Positions 1 to 10,070 of a stretch of DNA of 64,000 nucleotides are shown one piece after another. Source of the DNA: Microbacterium festucae (lineage in GTDB: Bacteria; Actinomycetota; Actinomycetes; Actinomycetales; Microbacteriaceae); NCBI RefSeq assembly GCF_025421715.1, contig NZ_JAOEFC010000002.1, forward strand, positions 124,001-188,000, in the 5' to 3' direction. The translations under genes were made by a program, and so were the position numbers. Within the stretch, counting starts at the first letter, position 1; the number at the start of each line of letters is the position of its first letter. The notes under the pieces are model-generated. The model worked only from the letters and a program-made list of their open reading frames with translations, had not been told where the DNA came from and did not search any database.

Positions 1-974
<974 letters not shown>

Positions 975-1036
975 TCGCGCCCCCGAGCGCGCGCCGCGGC
1001 GTGCCGGTGCGTGCCCGCGGGGCGGATGCGGCGGGC

Positions 1037-1885
1037 TCAGCGCCCGGCGTCGACCAGTTCGTCCTCGGCTTCGGCGTCGCGGTCGCGGCGCTTGCCCCGG
1101 CGGCGCGGGGGAGCCTCGCCGACGGCGGCGGCCGCGGCATCCTCGGCGTCCTCGCGGCGGTGACGGATCTCGGTGCGGATCATGTACCAGATGAAGATGA
1201 AGCCCATCACGGCGAACAGGATCCACTGGATCGCGTACGAGAGGTGCGGACCCGGGTCGTCCGACGGCGCGTCCAGCGGGTTGGGTGCGGTCGCGGGGGC
1301 GGGATCCTCCGACACGAGCAGTCCGTAGGCACCGGTCAGCACGTCCTCACCCGAGGCGATCGCGTCGGCGATGAGCGGCACGTTGATGGTGGGCACCTGT
1401 CCGTCCGGCGCCGAGCGGCCCGACGAGGGGAGGGGCTCCCCTGCCTTCAGCCGCACGACCACGGTGACCTCGCCGGCGGGCGGGGCGGGGATCTCGTCGG
1501 GGAGGGGCTGGTCGGCGCCGGGCGCCAGCCAGCCGCGGTCGACGATGACGACACGGCCGTCGTCGGTGCGGAAGGGCACGAGCACCTCGAACGCGCTCGT
1601 GCCGCCGTGGGCGCGGTTGCGTGCCAGCAGGGTCTCGTCGGGCAGGTAGCTGCCGGTGAGGGTCGTCGGGTGCCACTGCAGCGCGCCGGTGAACTCCTCG
1701 CCCTCGGGGATGAGCTCTTCCAGCGGCATCGCCTCGGCGTCGTAGTTGGTCGCGATCAGGTCGAGCTGCGCCTCGCGCCCGGCGTTGCGGTCGAACTGCC
1801 AGTGCGAGAGCACGGCGCAGGCGATGGCGAACACGACGGCGAAGGCGACGTAGCCGCTCCACCGCAGCGCGGTGCGACGGTTCAC
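1037..1885 (-). CDS. SURF1 family cytochrome oxidase biogenesis protein
   Basis: About 282 residues. An N-terminal membrane helix (YVAFAVVFAIACAVLSHWQF) is followed by an extracytoplasmic region containing the SURF1 signatures LLARNRAHGG and VVIVDRGWL, then a second C-terminal membrane helix (IQWILFAVMGFIFIWYMI) and a charged tail. SURF1 proteins help assemble haem a into cytochrome c oxidase. GTG at 1885 is chosen over the longer frame because GGAGG lies seven bases upstream and the helix follows directly. The start overlaps the stop of the small upstream gene (GTGA), implying translational coupling. Confidence 0.85.
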   Translation of the reverse strand: MNRRTALRWSGYVAFAVVFAIACAVLSHWQFDRNAGREAQLDLIATNYDAEAMPLEELIPEGEEFTGALQWHPTTLTGSYLPDETLLARNRAHGGTSAFEVLVPFRTDDGRVVIVDRGWLAPGADQPLPDEIPAPPAGEVTVVVRLKAGEPLPSSGRSAPDGQVPTINVPLIADAIASGEDVLTGAYGLLVSEDPAPATAPNPLDAPSDDPGPHLSYAIQWILFAVMGFIFIWYMIRTEIRHRREDAEDAAAAAVGEAPPRRRGKRRDRDAEAEDELVDAGR

Positions 1886-2085
1886 GAGGCGACCTCCTCG
1901 GAGAAGGCGACGACCTCGACGGGGAAGTCGCGCGCGGCGAGATAGTCCTTCAGGTAGTCCACGTGCGCGTCGCAGGCCAGCCAGATCTTGCGGCGCTCCG
2001 GCCCGTGGATGCGGGGGTTGCGCCACACCACCTGCCATGCCGCGTCATCCCGGCATCCGGCCCGGGAGCAGATCCGCTCGCTCAC
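1882..2085 (-). CDS. Small conserved actinobacterial protein with Cys/His residues, function unknown
   Basis: 67 residues, frame shared with a much longer spurious ORF. Cysteines at residues 6, 11 and 38 and a histidine at 41 could bind a metal, but no known fold is evident. The motif VVWRNPRIHGPERRKIWLAC is, as I recall, typical of small actinobacterial proteins often labelled acetone carboxylase in databases; nothing here supports that enzymatic function. GTG start overlaps the DUF3099 stop (GTGA) and its own stop overlaps the SURF1 start, so the three genes look co-translated. Confidence 0.75.
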   Translation of the reverse strand: MSERICSRAGCRDDAAWQVVWRNPRIHGPERRKIWLACDAHVDYLKDYLAARDFPVEVVAFSEEVAS

Positions 2086-2474
2086 GACGCGTCGCTGTCC
2101 GGGTCGCGCTCCGGCGTGGGCTCCGGTGCGGGCGCGGGCGTGCGACCGGCCTCGTGGATGCGGATCACGCCGGTCTCGGCGGCCGGCACCGCCGGCGCGG
2201 CCGGGGCCGCCGGCAACGAGCGCTCCGGCGAGACGACGCCCTCGCGCGGGCCGCTGACCCCCACATTCGCGATGACCACCGCGACGTAGGGCAGGAAGAC
2301 CGCGCCGATCGCCAGGACGAACGTGTACCAGCCGTAGGGGGTGATGACCACCATGAGCACGAAGCAGACGACGCGCACGCTCATCATGAGGAAGTACTTC
2401 GTCATGCGCGTGTGCGCCTCGTCGCGCGGGGCGCGTGGCAGCGAGGTCGCCGACTGGGCGGGGTTGTGCTTCAC
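2082..2474 (-). CDS. DUF3099-like small membrane protein
   Basis: 130 residues with two adjacent membrane segments (about residues 27-45 and 51-70: YFLMMSVRVVCFVLMVVI and WYTFVLAIGAVFLPYVAVVI) followed by an Ala/Pro/Glu-rich cytoplasmic or exposed tail. The DUF3099 call is from layout and from the arginine-aromatic motif before the first helix. No enzymatic motif is visible. It is the first gene of a coupled trio ending in SURF1, so a role around respiratory membrane assembly is conceivable but unproven. Confidence 0.7.
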   Translation of the reverse strand: MKHNPAQSATSLPRAPRDEAHTRMTKYFLMMSVRVVCFVLMVVITPYGWYTFVLAIGAVFLPYVAVVIANVGVSGPREGVVSPERSLPAAPAAPAVPAAETGVIRIHEAGRTPAPAPEPTPERDPDSDAS

Positions 2475-2516
2475 GGTGTCTCCAGGGTACGCGCGCTACG
2501 GGCACGCGGCGCGCCC

Positions 2517-3092
2517 TCAGGAGTACGAGCCGTACGACGAGCCGACCGCGAAGAACATCGCGAAGGCGAGGATGCCGAGCACTCCCAGCCCGATGCCCAC
2601 CCACCCGACGATGACGCCGGCCAGGGCCATGCCACGGCCGCCCTCGCCGGTGCGCTTGATCCGGCCGAGCGCGATGTGCCCGGTGATCACACCGGCCACG
2701 ACGCCGAGGGCCAGCACCCAGGTCCAGGCCAGCACGAAGCCGGCGAGGGAGCTGACGAGGGAGACGACGGCCAGCGCATTGGTGCGCCGCGGCGCCGCAT
2801 AGCCGTAGCCGTACGGCTGCTGCGGGGCGCCGTAGGCCTGCGGGGGTGTGCCGTAGGGCTGCTGCGGCGCGCCGTAGGGGGCGGAGCCGCTGATCGGGTA
2901 GGGCGGCTGGCCGGGAGCGGCCTGCGCGTAGGTCGGCGGCTGCGGCGCGGCGGGAGGCGGGGGGCTCTGCGGCGCGGCGCCGTACGCCGGCTGACCGTAG
3001 ACCGGCGGCTGCAGCGAAGGCGAGGCCGGGGGCGGGGTGTAGGGGGTCGCGGGCTGCGGCGACGGGTCCCCAGGGGTGTTGCTGTCCGACAC
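2517..3092 (-). CDS. DUF4190 domain membrane protein with Pro/Tyr-rich N-terminus
   Basis: 191 residues. The first ~105 residues are low-complexity Pro, Tyr, Gln and Ala repeats (PQQPYG-like units), which probably lie on the cytoplasmic face. Two membrane segments follow: LAVVSLVSSLAGFVLAWTWV and an Ala/Gly-rich one ending in the VVGWVGIGLGVLGILAF region. Between them sits the short GHIALGRIKRTGEGG loop that marks DUF4190. Function unknown. GGAGG precedes the GTG at 3092, and a TACGCT -10 candidate lies about 30 bases further upstream. Confidence 0.8.
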   Translation of the reverse strand: MSDSNTPGDPSPQPATPYTPPPASPSLQPPVYGQPAYGAAPQSPPPPAAPQPPTYAQAAPGQPPYPISGSAPYGAPQQPYGTPPQAYGAPQQPYGYGYAAPRRTNALAVVSLVSSLAGFVLAWTWVLALGVVAGVITGHIALGRIKRTGEGGRGMALAGVIVGWVGIGLGVLGILAFAMFFAVGSSYGSYS

Positions 3093-3208
3093 GTTTCCTC
3101 CAATGGCGCGGGTCTCCAGCGTATCGGTGCGGCCCCGGCGCCCGGGTGCGCCGCTCGGCGCCCGGGCTAGGCTGGAGCGGTTCCCGCGTCACCGTCCTCA
3201 GGAGTGCC

Positions 3209-3919
3209 ATGTCCACCGATCGCGTCGTCCTCGTCACCGGCGGAAACCGCGGCATCGGCCGCGCCATCGCCGAGCGCTTCGTCACCGAGGGGTACCGCGT
3301 GGCCGTCACCGCCCGCTCCGGCGAGGGACCCGAGGGCACGCTCACCGTGCGCGCCGACGTCACCGACGCCGCGTCGCTGGATGCCGCGTTCACCGAGGTC
3401 GAGCAGCAGCTCGGACCGGTGGCCGTGGTCGTGGCCAACGCCGGCATCACGAAGGACACGCTGCTGCTGCGCATGACCGAGGACGACTTCGACTCGGTGG
3501 TCTCGACGAACCTCGGCGGGACGTTCCGCGTCGTCAAGCGCGCGTCCAAGGGCATGCTGCGCGCCAAGTGGGGGCGCGTCATCCTCATCTCCAGCGTCGT
3601 CGGGCTCTACGGCTCGGCCGGTCAGATCAACTACTCCTCGTCCAAGGCCGCCCTCGTGGGCTTCGCGCGCTCGCTCACCCGCGAACTCGGCGCCCGCGGC
3701 ATCACCGCCAACGTCGTGGCGCCCGGCTTCATCGAGACCGACATGACCGCGGCGCTGCCCGCCGACACGCAGGCCGAGTACCAGCGCAACATCCCCGCCG
3801 GCCGCTTCGCCACGGCCGACGAGGTCGCGGGCGTCGTCACCTGGCTCGCCTCCGACGACGCCGCCTACATCTCCGGTGCCGTCATCCCCGTCGACGGCGG
3901 ACTCGGCATGGGGCACTGA
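3209..3919 (+). CDS. fabG: 3-oxoacyl-ACP reductase, FabG-type SDR
   Basis: 236 residues, the normal size for a classical short-chain dehydrogenase. It has the NADP-binding TGGNRGIG (~residues 10-17), the NAG motif (VVVANAGITKD), and the catalytic Ser plus YSSSK (ISSVVGLYGSAGQINYSSSK). The C-terminal GAVIPVDGGLGMGH matches FabG. It should reduce 3-ketoacyl-ACP in type II fatty acid synthesis, although it lies 50 kb from the fab cluster here. ATG at 3209 is preferred over an in-frame upstream start: AGGAG is five bases upstream. A TAGGCT -10 candidate is at about 3168. Confidence 0.88.
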   Translation: MSTDRVVLVTGGNRGIGRAIAERFVTEGYRVAVTARSGEGPEGTLTVRADVTDAASLDAAFTEVEQQLGPVAVVVANAGITKDTLLLRMTEDDFDSVVSTNLGGTFRVVKRASKGMLRAKWGRVILISSVVGLYGSAGQINYSSSKAALVGFARSLTRELGARGITANVVAPGFIETDMTAALPADTQAEYQRNIPAGRFATADEVAGVVTWLASDDAAYISGAVIPVDGGLGMGH

Positions 3920-3941
3920 CCGCTCTCACGCGCACCCCCGC

Positions 3942-4643
3942 TCAGGCGCCGCCGCGCGTCAGGGCGGTCGCGAGCAGCTCCGACAGGCGCTCCGGCGCCG
4001 AGAACTGCGGCCAGTGCGCGGTGTCGAGGCGCACGACCTCGGCGTCGCCGATCGCCGCGAACTCCTCACCGTACGGGCCCCACGTCGCCACGAGGCGGCG
4101 GAACTCCGGCTCGTCGAGCGCGCCCATCAGCAGCGTCGCCGGCACGCCGTGGCGCCCGCCGTCGAGCACGATCTCGTCGGTGGGCACGCGCGCCGGCACA
4201 CTGCGGGTGAGCGGCTCGGACGCCGTCCGCGTCGCCGCGTCGAGGTCGTGGGTGTCTTCGTCGTCGAAGAAGTCCCACCCCGGGAACGGGATCACGCCGT
4301 CGACGACGGGGAACTCCGAGATCTGACCGCCGGGGTGCGGGGGGATGGTGTCGACGAACACGACCCGCCGCACGCGATCGGGGCGCCGGTCGGCGGCGCC
4401 CCACACCACATTGCCGCCGCCGCTGTGCCCGACGAGGGCCACCGGCTCGGGCGAACGGTCGATCTCGGCGACGACGGCGTCGACCCAGTCTGAGATGCCG
4501 ATGTCGGCGGAGTCGGAGGCCGGCGCACCGACGCCCGGCATGGTGAGGGGGAGCGGATAGAGGCCGGCTGCGCGCAGCGCGGGCAGCACCGGATCCCACG
4601 AGGACGCGTCGAGCCAGAGACCGGGAACGAGGATGACCTTCAT
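3942..4643 (-). CDS. Alpha/beta hydrolase
   Basis: 233 residues with the alpha/beta hydrolase pattern: beta strand and oxyanion motif VPGLWLDASSW, nucleophile elbow GHSGGG (Ser ~79) and a late histidine in DTAHWPQFSAP. It resembles small esterase-like hydrolases annotated in many actinobacteria; the substrate is unknown. The ATG at 4643 is used: a TAACGT -10 box lies seven bases before it, suggesting a leaderless message, whereas the longer ORF adds 15 unlikely residues. It converges on fabG. Confidence 0.8.
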   Translation of the reverse strand: MKVILVPGLWLDASSWDPVLPALRAAGLYPLPLTMPGVGAPASDSADIGISDWVDAVVAEIDRSPEPVALVGHSGGGNVVWGAADRRPDRVRRVVFVDTIPPHPGGQISEFPVVDGVIPFPGWDFFDDEDTHDLDAATRTASEPLTRSVPARVPTDEIVLDGGRHGVPATLLMGALDEPEFRRLVATWGPYGEEFAAIGDAEVVRLDTAHWPQFSAPERLSELLATALTRGGA

Positions 4644-4742
4644 GGTCGCGACGTTACCTCCGGCCTCCGACGTCGGAAAGACCGGCATCGGACGGACCCG
4701 CGGCGGACAGACCGGTGGCGGACAGACCGGCGGCGGGGAGGG

Positions 4743-5378
4743 TCAGGGCAGGAGCGGGATCAGCTCGGCGAGGTCCACCCGCGCCGCGACGATGTCGGCC
4801 TGCCGGCGCACGGCGGGCTTCGCGTTGAACGCGACGCCGAGCCCAGCCACCGCCATCATGCGCAGGTCGTTGGCGCCGTCGCCGACCGCGATCGTGCGGC
4901 GCAGCGGCACCCCGAGCTCGGCGGCCCAGGCCGTGAGCGCGGCCGCCTTGCCCTCGGCATCCACGATCTCGCCGTCGACCACGCCGGTGAGCGCGCCGTC
5001 CTGCACCGCCAGGCGGTTCGCGCGCCACACGTCGACGCCCAGCTGCGGGGCGACGGTGTCGAGGATCTCGTGGAAACCGCCCGAGACCACGGCGGCGATC
5101 CCGCCGCGGTCGTGGATCGCGGCGATCAGCTCGCGCACGCCGGGTGTGGGCTCGATGCGTGCGAGCACCCGGGCGAAGCCGGCGACCGGCACGCCCCGCA
5201 GCGCCGCCACGCGCGAGCGCAGGCTCGTGGCGAAGTCGACCTCGCCGCGCATGGCGGCCTCGGTGGCCGCGGCCACCTCGGGCCCGCGCCCCGCCTCGTC
5301 GGCGATGAGCTCGATGACCTCGTTGCGGATCAGCGTGGAATCGGCGTCGAAGACGACGAGGAAGCGGGCGTCAGGCAC
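4743..5378 (-). CDS. serB: Phosphoserine phosphatase
   Basis: 211 residues, HAD superfamily. The catalytic DADST motif is at residues 10-14 (VVFDADSTL), the second motif is the SGG in VVSGGFHEILD, and the GDGANDL motif is near 160. These define the SerB type that dephosphorylates O-phosphoserine to serine. The protein lacks the N-terminal ACT domains found in some actinobacterial SerB. The GTG start has a TACGCT box six bases upstream, pointing to leaderless transcription. glgC lies downstream on the same strand side but is read separately. Confidence 0.85.
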   Translation of the reverse strand: MPDARFLVVFDADSTLIRNEVIELIADEAGRGPEVAAATEAAMRGEVDFATSLRSRVAALRGVPVAGFARVLARIEPTPGVRELIAAIHDRGGIAAVVSGGFHEILDTVAPQLGVDVWRANRLAVQDGALTGVVDGEIVDAEGKAAALTAWAAELGVPLRRTIAVGDGANDLRMMAVAGLGVAFNAKPAVRRQADIVAARVDLAELIPLLP

Positions 5379-5411
5379 CCCACGAGCGTAGCCGCAGCCC
5401 GCGGCGGGCCC

Positions 5412-6656
5412 TCATCGTGTGACGTGCGCGTTCTTGCCGACGACGGTGATGCCGCTGTCGGTGACGGTGTAGCCGCGGGCGAGGTCGCGTTCGCGGTCGA
5501 CCCCGACGGTCGCGCCGGGATCGAGCACGACGTTCTTGTCGAGGATCGCCCGGTGCACGCGCGCCCCCGCTCCCACGCTCACATGGTCGAACAGCACCGA
5601 GTCGGTGATGGTCGATCCGCCGCCGGAGAGGGTCCAGGGACCCACGACGCTGCGCTCCAGATGGGTTCCCGACAGCACCGACCCCAGCGAGACGATCGAG
5701 TCGATCGCATTGCCCATGCGTCCCACGCTGTCGCGCACGAACTTCGCCGGCGGCGAGTTCAGCGCCTGCGAGTGGATCGGCCACGCCATGTTGTACAGGT
5801 TGAACACCGGCAGCGTGGAGATGAGGTCCATGTGCGCGTCGAAGAACGAGTCGAGCGTTCCGACGTCGCGCCAGTAGTCGCGGTCGCGCTCGGTCGAGCC
5901 GGGCACGTCGTTGCGCTTGAAGTCGTAGACGGCGGCCTCGCCGCGGGCCACGAAGTAGGGGATGATGTCGCCGCCCATGTCGTGGTCGGACGTGGGCAGC
6001 TCACCGTCGCTGCGCACCGCCTCGATGAGCGCGTCGGCATCGAAGATGTAGTTGCCCATCGACGCGAGCACCTCGCCCGGATTGTCCGAGAGCCCGTTGG
6101 GGTTCTGGGGCTTCTCGAGGAAGTCGCGGATGGTGATGTTGTCGACCGGGTCGACGTCGATGACGCCGAACTGGTTGGCCAGCGAGATCGGCTGGCGGAT
6201 GCCGGCGACGGTGGCCTTCGCGCCGGAGGCGATGTGCGCCTCGAGCATCTGCTCGAAGTCCATCCGGTACACGTGGTCGGCGCCGATGACCATGACGATG
6301 TCGGGCTTCTCGTCGTGGACGAGGTTGAGCGACTGCAGGATCGCGTCGGCCGAGCCCGAGAACCAGCGCTTGCCCAGTCGCTGCTGCGCCGGCACCGAGG
6401 CGACGTAGGCGCCCAGGAGCGCCGACATGCGCCACGTCTGCGAGATGTGGCGGTCGAGGCTGTGCGACTTGTACTGGGTCAGCACGACGATCTGGCGAAG
6501 CCCCGAGTTGATGAGGTTCGAGATCGCGAAGTCGATGAGGCGGTATTGGCCTCCGAAGGGCACCGCGGGTTTGGCGCGGTCCACCGTCAGGGGCATGAGT
6601 CGTTTGCCCTCGCCTCCGGCGAGGACGATTCCGAACACCTTCGGCGCTGCTGGCAT
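5412..6656 (-). CDS. glgC: Glucose-1-phosphate adenylyltransferase
   Basis: 414 residues, the usual length. N-terminal nucleotidyltransferase motif [13 protein letters not shown], then AKPAVPFGG and [10 protein letters not shown], and a C-terminal left-handed beta-helix region ([21 protein letters not shown]...). It makes ADP-glucose from glucose-1-phosphate and ATP, the first step of glycogen and, in actinobacteria, of maltose-1-phosphate synthesis. It is divergent from glgM with only 46 bases between starts. A TAGTGT box lies six bases upstream of ATG. Confidence 0.95.
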   Translation of the reverse strand: MPAAPKVFGIVLAGGEGKRLMPLTVDRAKPAVPFGGQYRLIDFAISNLINSGLRQIVVLTQYKSHSLDRHISQTWRMSALLGAYVASVPAQQRLGKRWFSGSADAILQSLNLVHDEKPDIVMVIGADHVYRMDFEQMLEAHIASGAKATVAGIRQPISLANQFGVIDVDPVDNITIRDFLEKPQNPNGLSDNPGEVLASMGNYIFDADALIEAVRSDGELPTSDHDMGGDIIPYFVARGEAAVYDFKRNDVPGSTERDRDYWRDVGTLDSFFDAHMDLISTLPVFNLYNMAWPIHSQALNSPPAKFVRDSVGRMGNAIDSIVSLGSVLSGTHLERSVVGPWTLSGGGSTITDSVLFDHVSVGAGARVHRAILDKNVVLDPGATVGVDRERDLARGYTVTDSGITVVGKNAHVTR

Positions 6657-6662
6657 GCCCCC

Positions 6663-6695
6663 ACACTATGCCGCCCCGGGCACCTGTACTAGCGT
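6663..6695. promoter_or_regulatory. Overlapping divergent glgC/glgM promoters
   Basis: The 46-base gap holds a -10 box for glgC (TAGTGT, minus strand, 6663-6668) and one for glgM (TAGCGT, plus strand, 6690-6695). Each lies six or seven bases before its start codon. With a 17-base spacer, the -35 region of each would fall on the -10 of the other, so the two promoters share the same DNA. Neither -35 matches the consensus well. Confidence 0.5.
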
Positions 6696-6702
6696 TCGAG
6701 GC

Positions 6703-7890
6703 ATGCGAGTCGACATCGTCACGAAGGAATACCCGCCGGAGATCTACGGCGGTGCCGGGGTGCACGTGACCGAGCTCGTGCGCGCGCTGCGCGAGCGCGT
6801 CGAGGTGCAGGTGCGCGCGTTCGGCGCGCCGCGCGACGAGGTCGACACGACCGCCTACGGCGTGCCGTCCGAGCTGTCCGGCGCCAACGCCGCGATCCAG
6901 ACCCTCGGCACCGACCTCGAGATCGTCGGGGGCGTCGCCGGTGCCGACGTCGTGCACAGCCACACCTGGTACGCCAACTTCGCCGGCCACATCGCGGGCC
7001 TCCTCCACGGCATCCCGCACGTGGTCACGGCGCACTCGCTCGAGCCGATGCGGCCCTGGAAGGCCGAGCAGCTCGGCGGCGGCTACGCGGTGTCGAGTCA
7101 CATCGAGAAGACCGCCTACGAGGGCGCTGCCGCCATCGTCGCCGTCAGCGAGGGCATGCGGCAGGACATCCTGCGCAGCTACCCGTCGCTGGACCCCGAC
7201 AAGGTGCGCGTCATCTACAACGGCATCGACGTGGAGTCGTGGCGCCCCGTCACCGACGAGGCGCTGCTGGCCGCCCACGGCATCGACCCCAGCCGCCCGT
7301 CGGTGGTCTTCGTGGGGCGCATCACCCGCCAGAAGGGGCTGCCCTACTTCCTGCGCGCCGCCGAGCGGCTGCCGGAGGACGTGCAGATCATCCTCTGCGC
7401 CGGCGCCCCCGACACCCCGCAGATCATGGACGAGGTGCGGGGCCTGGTCGAGGGCCTGCAGGCCACCCGCGAGGGCGTCGTCTGGATCGAGGAGTTCCTG
7501 CAGCGCGACCAGCTCTGCGCCATCCTCAGCCAGGCCACCACCTTCGTATGCCCGTCGGTGTATGAGCCGCTCGGCATCGTCAACCTCGAGGCCATGGCGT
7601 GCGGGGTCGCCGTCGTCGGCACCGCGACCGGCGGCATCCCCGAGGTCGTCGTCGACGGCGTGACCGGCCGTCTCGTGCCGATCGAGCAGGTGCAGGACGG
7701 CACCGGCACGCCGCTGGACCCGGAGCGGTTCGTCGCCGACCTCGCGGCGACCCTCACCGAGGTCGTGAGCGACCCCGACAAGGCGCGCGCCTACGGTGCG
7801 GCCGGCCGCACCCGCGCGGCCGAGGCGTTCAGCTGGCAGGCCATCGCCGACGAGACCCTGGCGCTGTACCGCGAGGTCGCCGCGGGCTGA
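6703..7890 (+). CDS. glgM: Actinobacterial glycogen synthase / maltose-1-phosphate synthase (GT4)
   Basis: 395 residues, a GT4-type glycosyltransferase, not the longer GT5 GlgA. N-terminal KEYPPEIYGGAGVHV, the VTAHSLEPMRPWK region, FVGRITRQKG at the hinge and the retaining-enzyme motif PSVYEPLGIVNLEAMA (nucleotide-sugar binding Glu). Databases call this family glgA (Coryne type); the M. tuberculosis enzyme with the same divergent glgC neighbour was shown to make alpha-maltose-1-phosphate from ADP-glucose, so glgM is my inference. ATG at 6703 with a TAGCGT box seven bases upstream suggests a leaderless message. Confidence 0.88.
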   Translation: MRVDIVTKEYPPEIYGGAGVHVTELVRALRERVEVQVRAFGAPRDEVDTTAYGVPSELSGANAAIQTLGTDLEIVGGVAGADVVHSHTWYANFAGHIAGLLHGIPHVVTAHSLEPMRPWKAEQLGGGYAVSSHIEKTAYEGAAAIVAVSEGMRQDILRSYPSLDPDKVRVIYNGIDVESWRPVTDEALLAAHGIDPSRPSVVFVGRITRQKGLPYFLRAAERLPEDVQIILCAGAPDTPQIMDEVRGLVEGLQATREGVVWIEEFLQRDQLCAILSQATTFVCPSVYEPLGIVNLEAMACGVAVVGTATGGIPEVVVDGVTGRLVPIEQVQDGTGTPLDPERFVADLAATLTEVVSDPDKARAYGAAGRTRAAEAFSWQAIADETLALYREVAAG

Positions 7891-7933
7891 CGTGGCTCCC
7901 GGCGCGCGGCGCGCCGACCGATAGGGTGGAGCC

Positions 7934-8722
<789 letters not shown>

Positions 8723-8800
8723 TAGAATCGCTCTTTGGTGCGCTCGCACCGCAGACTTCCCTCGCCCTGGCAAAATCCAGGGCACCACGTAAGGAAACCC
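8723..8800 (+). promoter_or_regulatory. rpmE2 promoter and structured 5' leader (candidate L31 leader RNA)
   Basis: A TAGAAT -10 box (8723-8728) predicts a start near 8735, giving a ~66-base leader. It can form two hairpins: GGTGC/GCACC with loop GCTC (8737-8750), and CCCTGG/CCAGGG with loop CAAAAT (8765-8782). AAGGA (8791-8795) before the ATG is the ribosome-binding site. L31 leaders are known as autoregulatory RNA families in several bacterial groups, including Actinobacteria; membership of this one is inferred. Confidence 0.5.
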
Positions 8801-9052
8801 ATGAAGACTGACATCCACCCCGAGTACCAGGCCGTCGTGTTCCGCGACCTCGGCTCCGGCGAGACCTTCCTCACCCGTTCGACCGTCTCCAGCGAGAAGA
8901 CGATCGAGCTCGATGGCGTGACGTACCCCGTCATCGACGTCGAGATCTCGTCCGCGTCGCACCCGTTCTACACGGGCAAGCAGCGCATCATGGACTCGGC
9001 CGGCCGCGTCGAGAAGTTCAACCAGCGCTTCAAGAACTTCGGCAGCAAGTAA
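8801..9052 (+). CDS. rpmE2: 50S ribosomal protein L31, type B
   Basis: 83 residues. [16 protein letters not shown], then [28 protein letters not shown] is the L31 core. The zinc-binding cysteines of type A L31 are absent, so this is the zinc-independent (type B) form. It is a surface protein of the 50S subunit at the inter-subunit bridge. It ends just before a strong hairpin terminator, so it is probably monocistronic. Confidence 0.95.
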   Translation: MKTDIHPEYQAVVFRDLGSGETFLTRSTVSSEKTIELDGVTYPVIDVEISSASHPFYTGKQRIMDSAGRVEKFNQRFKNFGSK

Positions 9053-9063
9053 GCAGCCGCACC

Positions 9064-9089
9064 GAAGGCCCCGCTCCGGCGGGGCCTTC
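9064..9089 (+). terminator. Hairpin terminator after rpmE2
   Basis: Perfect 11-bp stem GAAGGCCCCGC / GCGGGGCCTTC with a TCCG loop. The stem contains the paired AA/TT ends usual for such terminators, but only a weak T-run follows. Confidence 0.85.
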
Positions 9090-9147
9090 GTCGTTCCCGC
9101 GGCGGATGCGGGGCCGGCGGATCGGCCCGTTCGGCGGATCAGCCGGT

Positions 9148-10002
9148 TCAGCGGATCGGCCAGCTGCCGTCGATCGGGTCGGCGGGGTCGATGCGCCCGA
9201 TGCGCACGAAGTACTCGGTGAGGCTCTCGGCCTGCGTGCGCGCCCAGCCGATCTGCTGGGTGTGCAGCTCGTGCGCCGTCGCGGTGAGCGTGAAGCGGGC
9301 GGCGAGGGCCTGGGCCACCCGTCCCGCCGCGATCGCGTCGGCGGCGGCGTCGTGGGCGCCGGTGAGGGTGACCGCGTAGTGCGCGGCGACCACCTCGAGC
9401 GTGCGCTTGCCCTTGCGGAACCGGTCGTGCGCCTTGTCGAGCACGAGCGGGTCGATCACCGGCGCGGGCGCGGCGATCGGCGTCAGTCCGTGACGGAGCG
9501 CTTCGTACTTGAGCAGCGAGAAGTCGTAGGGCGCGTTGTAGGCGACCACCGGGATGCCGGCGGCGAACAGCCCCCGCAGCGCCGCCACCACCTCGGCGAC
9601 CACCGCGGCGGCGGGGCGCCCCTCGGCGCGGGCGCGCTCGGTCGTGATGCCGTGCACCGCCGTGGCGCCGGCGGGGATCTCCACACCCGGGTCGGCCATC
9701 CAGCTGTGCGATTCGACGACCGCGCCGGTCTCGTCGAGCACGCCGACGTGCGCGGTCACGATGCGGTCCGACGAGACGTCGACGCCGGTGGTCTCGAGAT
9801 CGAACACGCCCACCCGGGCCGCCCACGCGGGGGCCGGGGGAGCGGCGACGGGCTGGGCGGTGCCGGCGACGGGCTCGGCGGGAACGGCATCCGCACGGTG
9901 GTCGTCGGCGGGAACGGCATCCGCACGCTGGTCGTGCGCACGACCGTCGTCCCAGAGGGTGTCGTCCCAGAGCGGAAGCTGCTCGGCCTGCCGGCTGTCC
10001 AT
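9148..10002 (-). CDS. DnaQ-like 3'-5' exonuclease (DEDD family)
   Basis: 284 residues from ATG 10002. The exonuclease domain starts at about residue 60: ExoI VFDLETTGVD, ExoII around VVAYNAPYDFSLLK (Asn-x-x-Asp) and ExoIII GAHDAAADA with the catalytic His/Asp. The ~55-residue N-terminus is an acidic, low-complexity tract containing a duplicated RADAVPA unit. It is annotated in relatives as DNA polymerase III epsilon-like, but it is a stand-alone exonuclease that could equally act in RNA or DNA turnover. A TACCGT box lies seven bases upstream of this ATG, favouring it over the start 10 codons earlier. Confidence 0.82.
   Translation of the reverse strand: MDSRQAEQLPLWDDTLWDDGRAHDQRADAVPADDHRADAVPAEPVAGTAQPVAAPPAPAWAARVGVFDLETTGVDVSSDRIVTAHVGVLDETGAVVESHSWMADPGVEIPAGATAVHGITTERARAEGRPAAAVVAEVVAALRGLFAAGIPVVAYNAPYDFSLLKYEALRHGLTPIAAPAPVIDPLVLDKAHDRFRKGKRTLEVVAAHYAVTLTGAHDAAADAIAAGRVAQALAARFTLTATAHELHTQQIGWARTQAESLTEYFVRIGRIDPADPIDGSWPIR
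9875..9927. repeat. Two-copy 30-bp direct repeat inside the exonuclease gene
   Basis: A 23-base segment (9875-9897) recurs at 9905-9927 with a 30-base period, so it stays in frame and duplicates ten residues of the N-terminal tract. Confidence 0.85.
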
Positions 10003-10070
10003 GCCTTCGACGGTACGTGACCCCGCCGACATCGTGCGGCTGCGCCGCGCCGCGCTCGTAGACTCGACGG

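Noticed and set aside
1882..2085. Acetone carboxylase label for the small protein
   Set aside because: A 67-residue protein cannot be that enzyme; the label is database drift and nothing in the sequence supports it.
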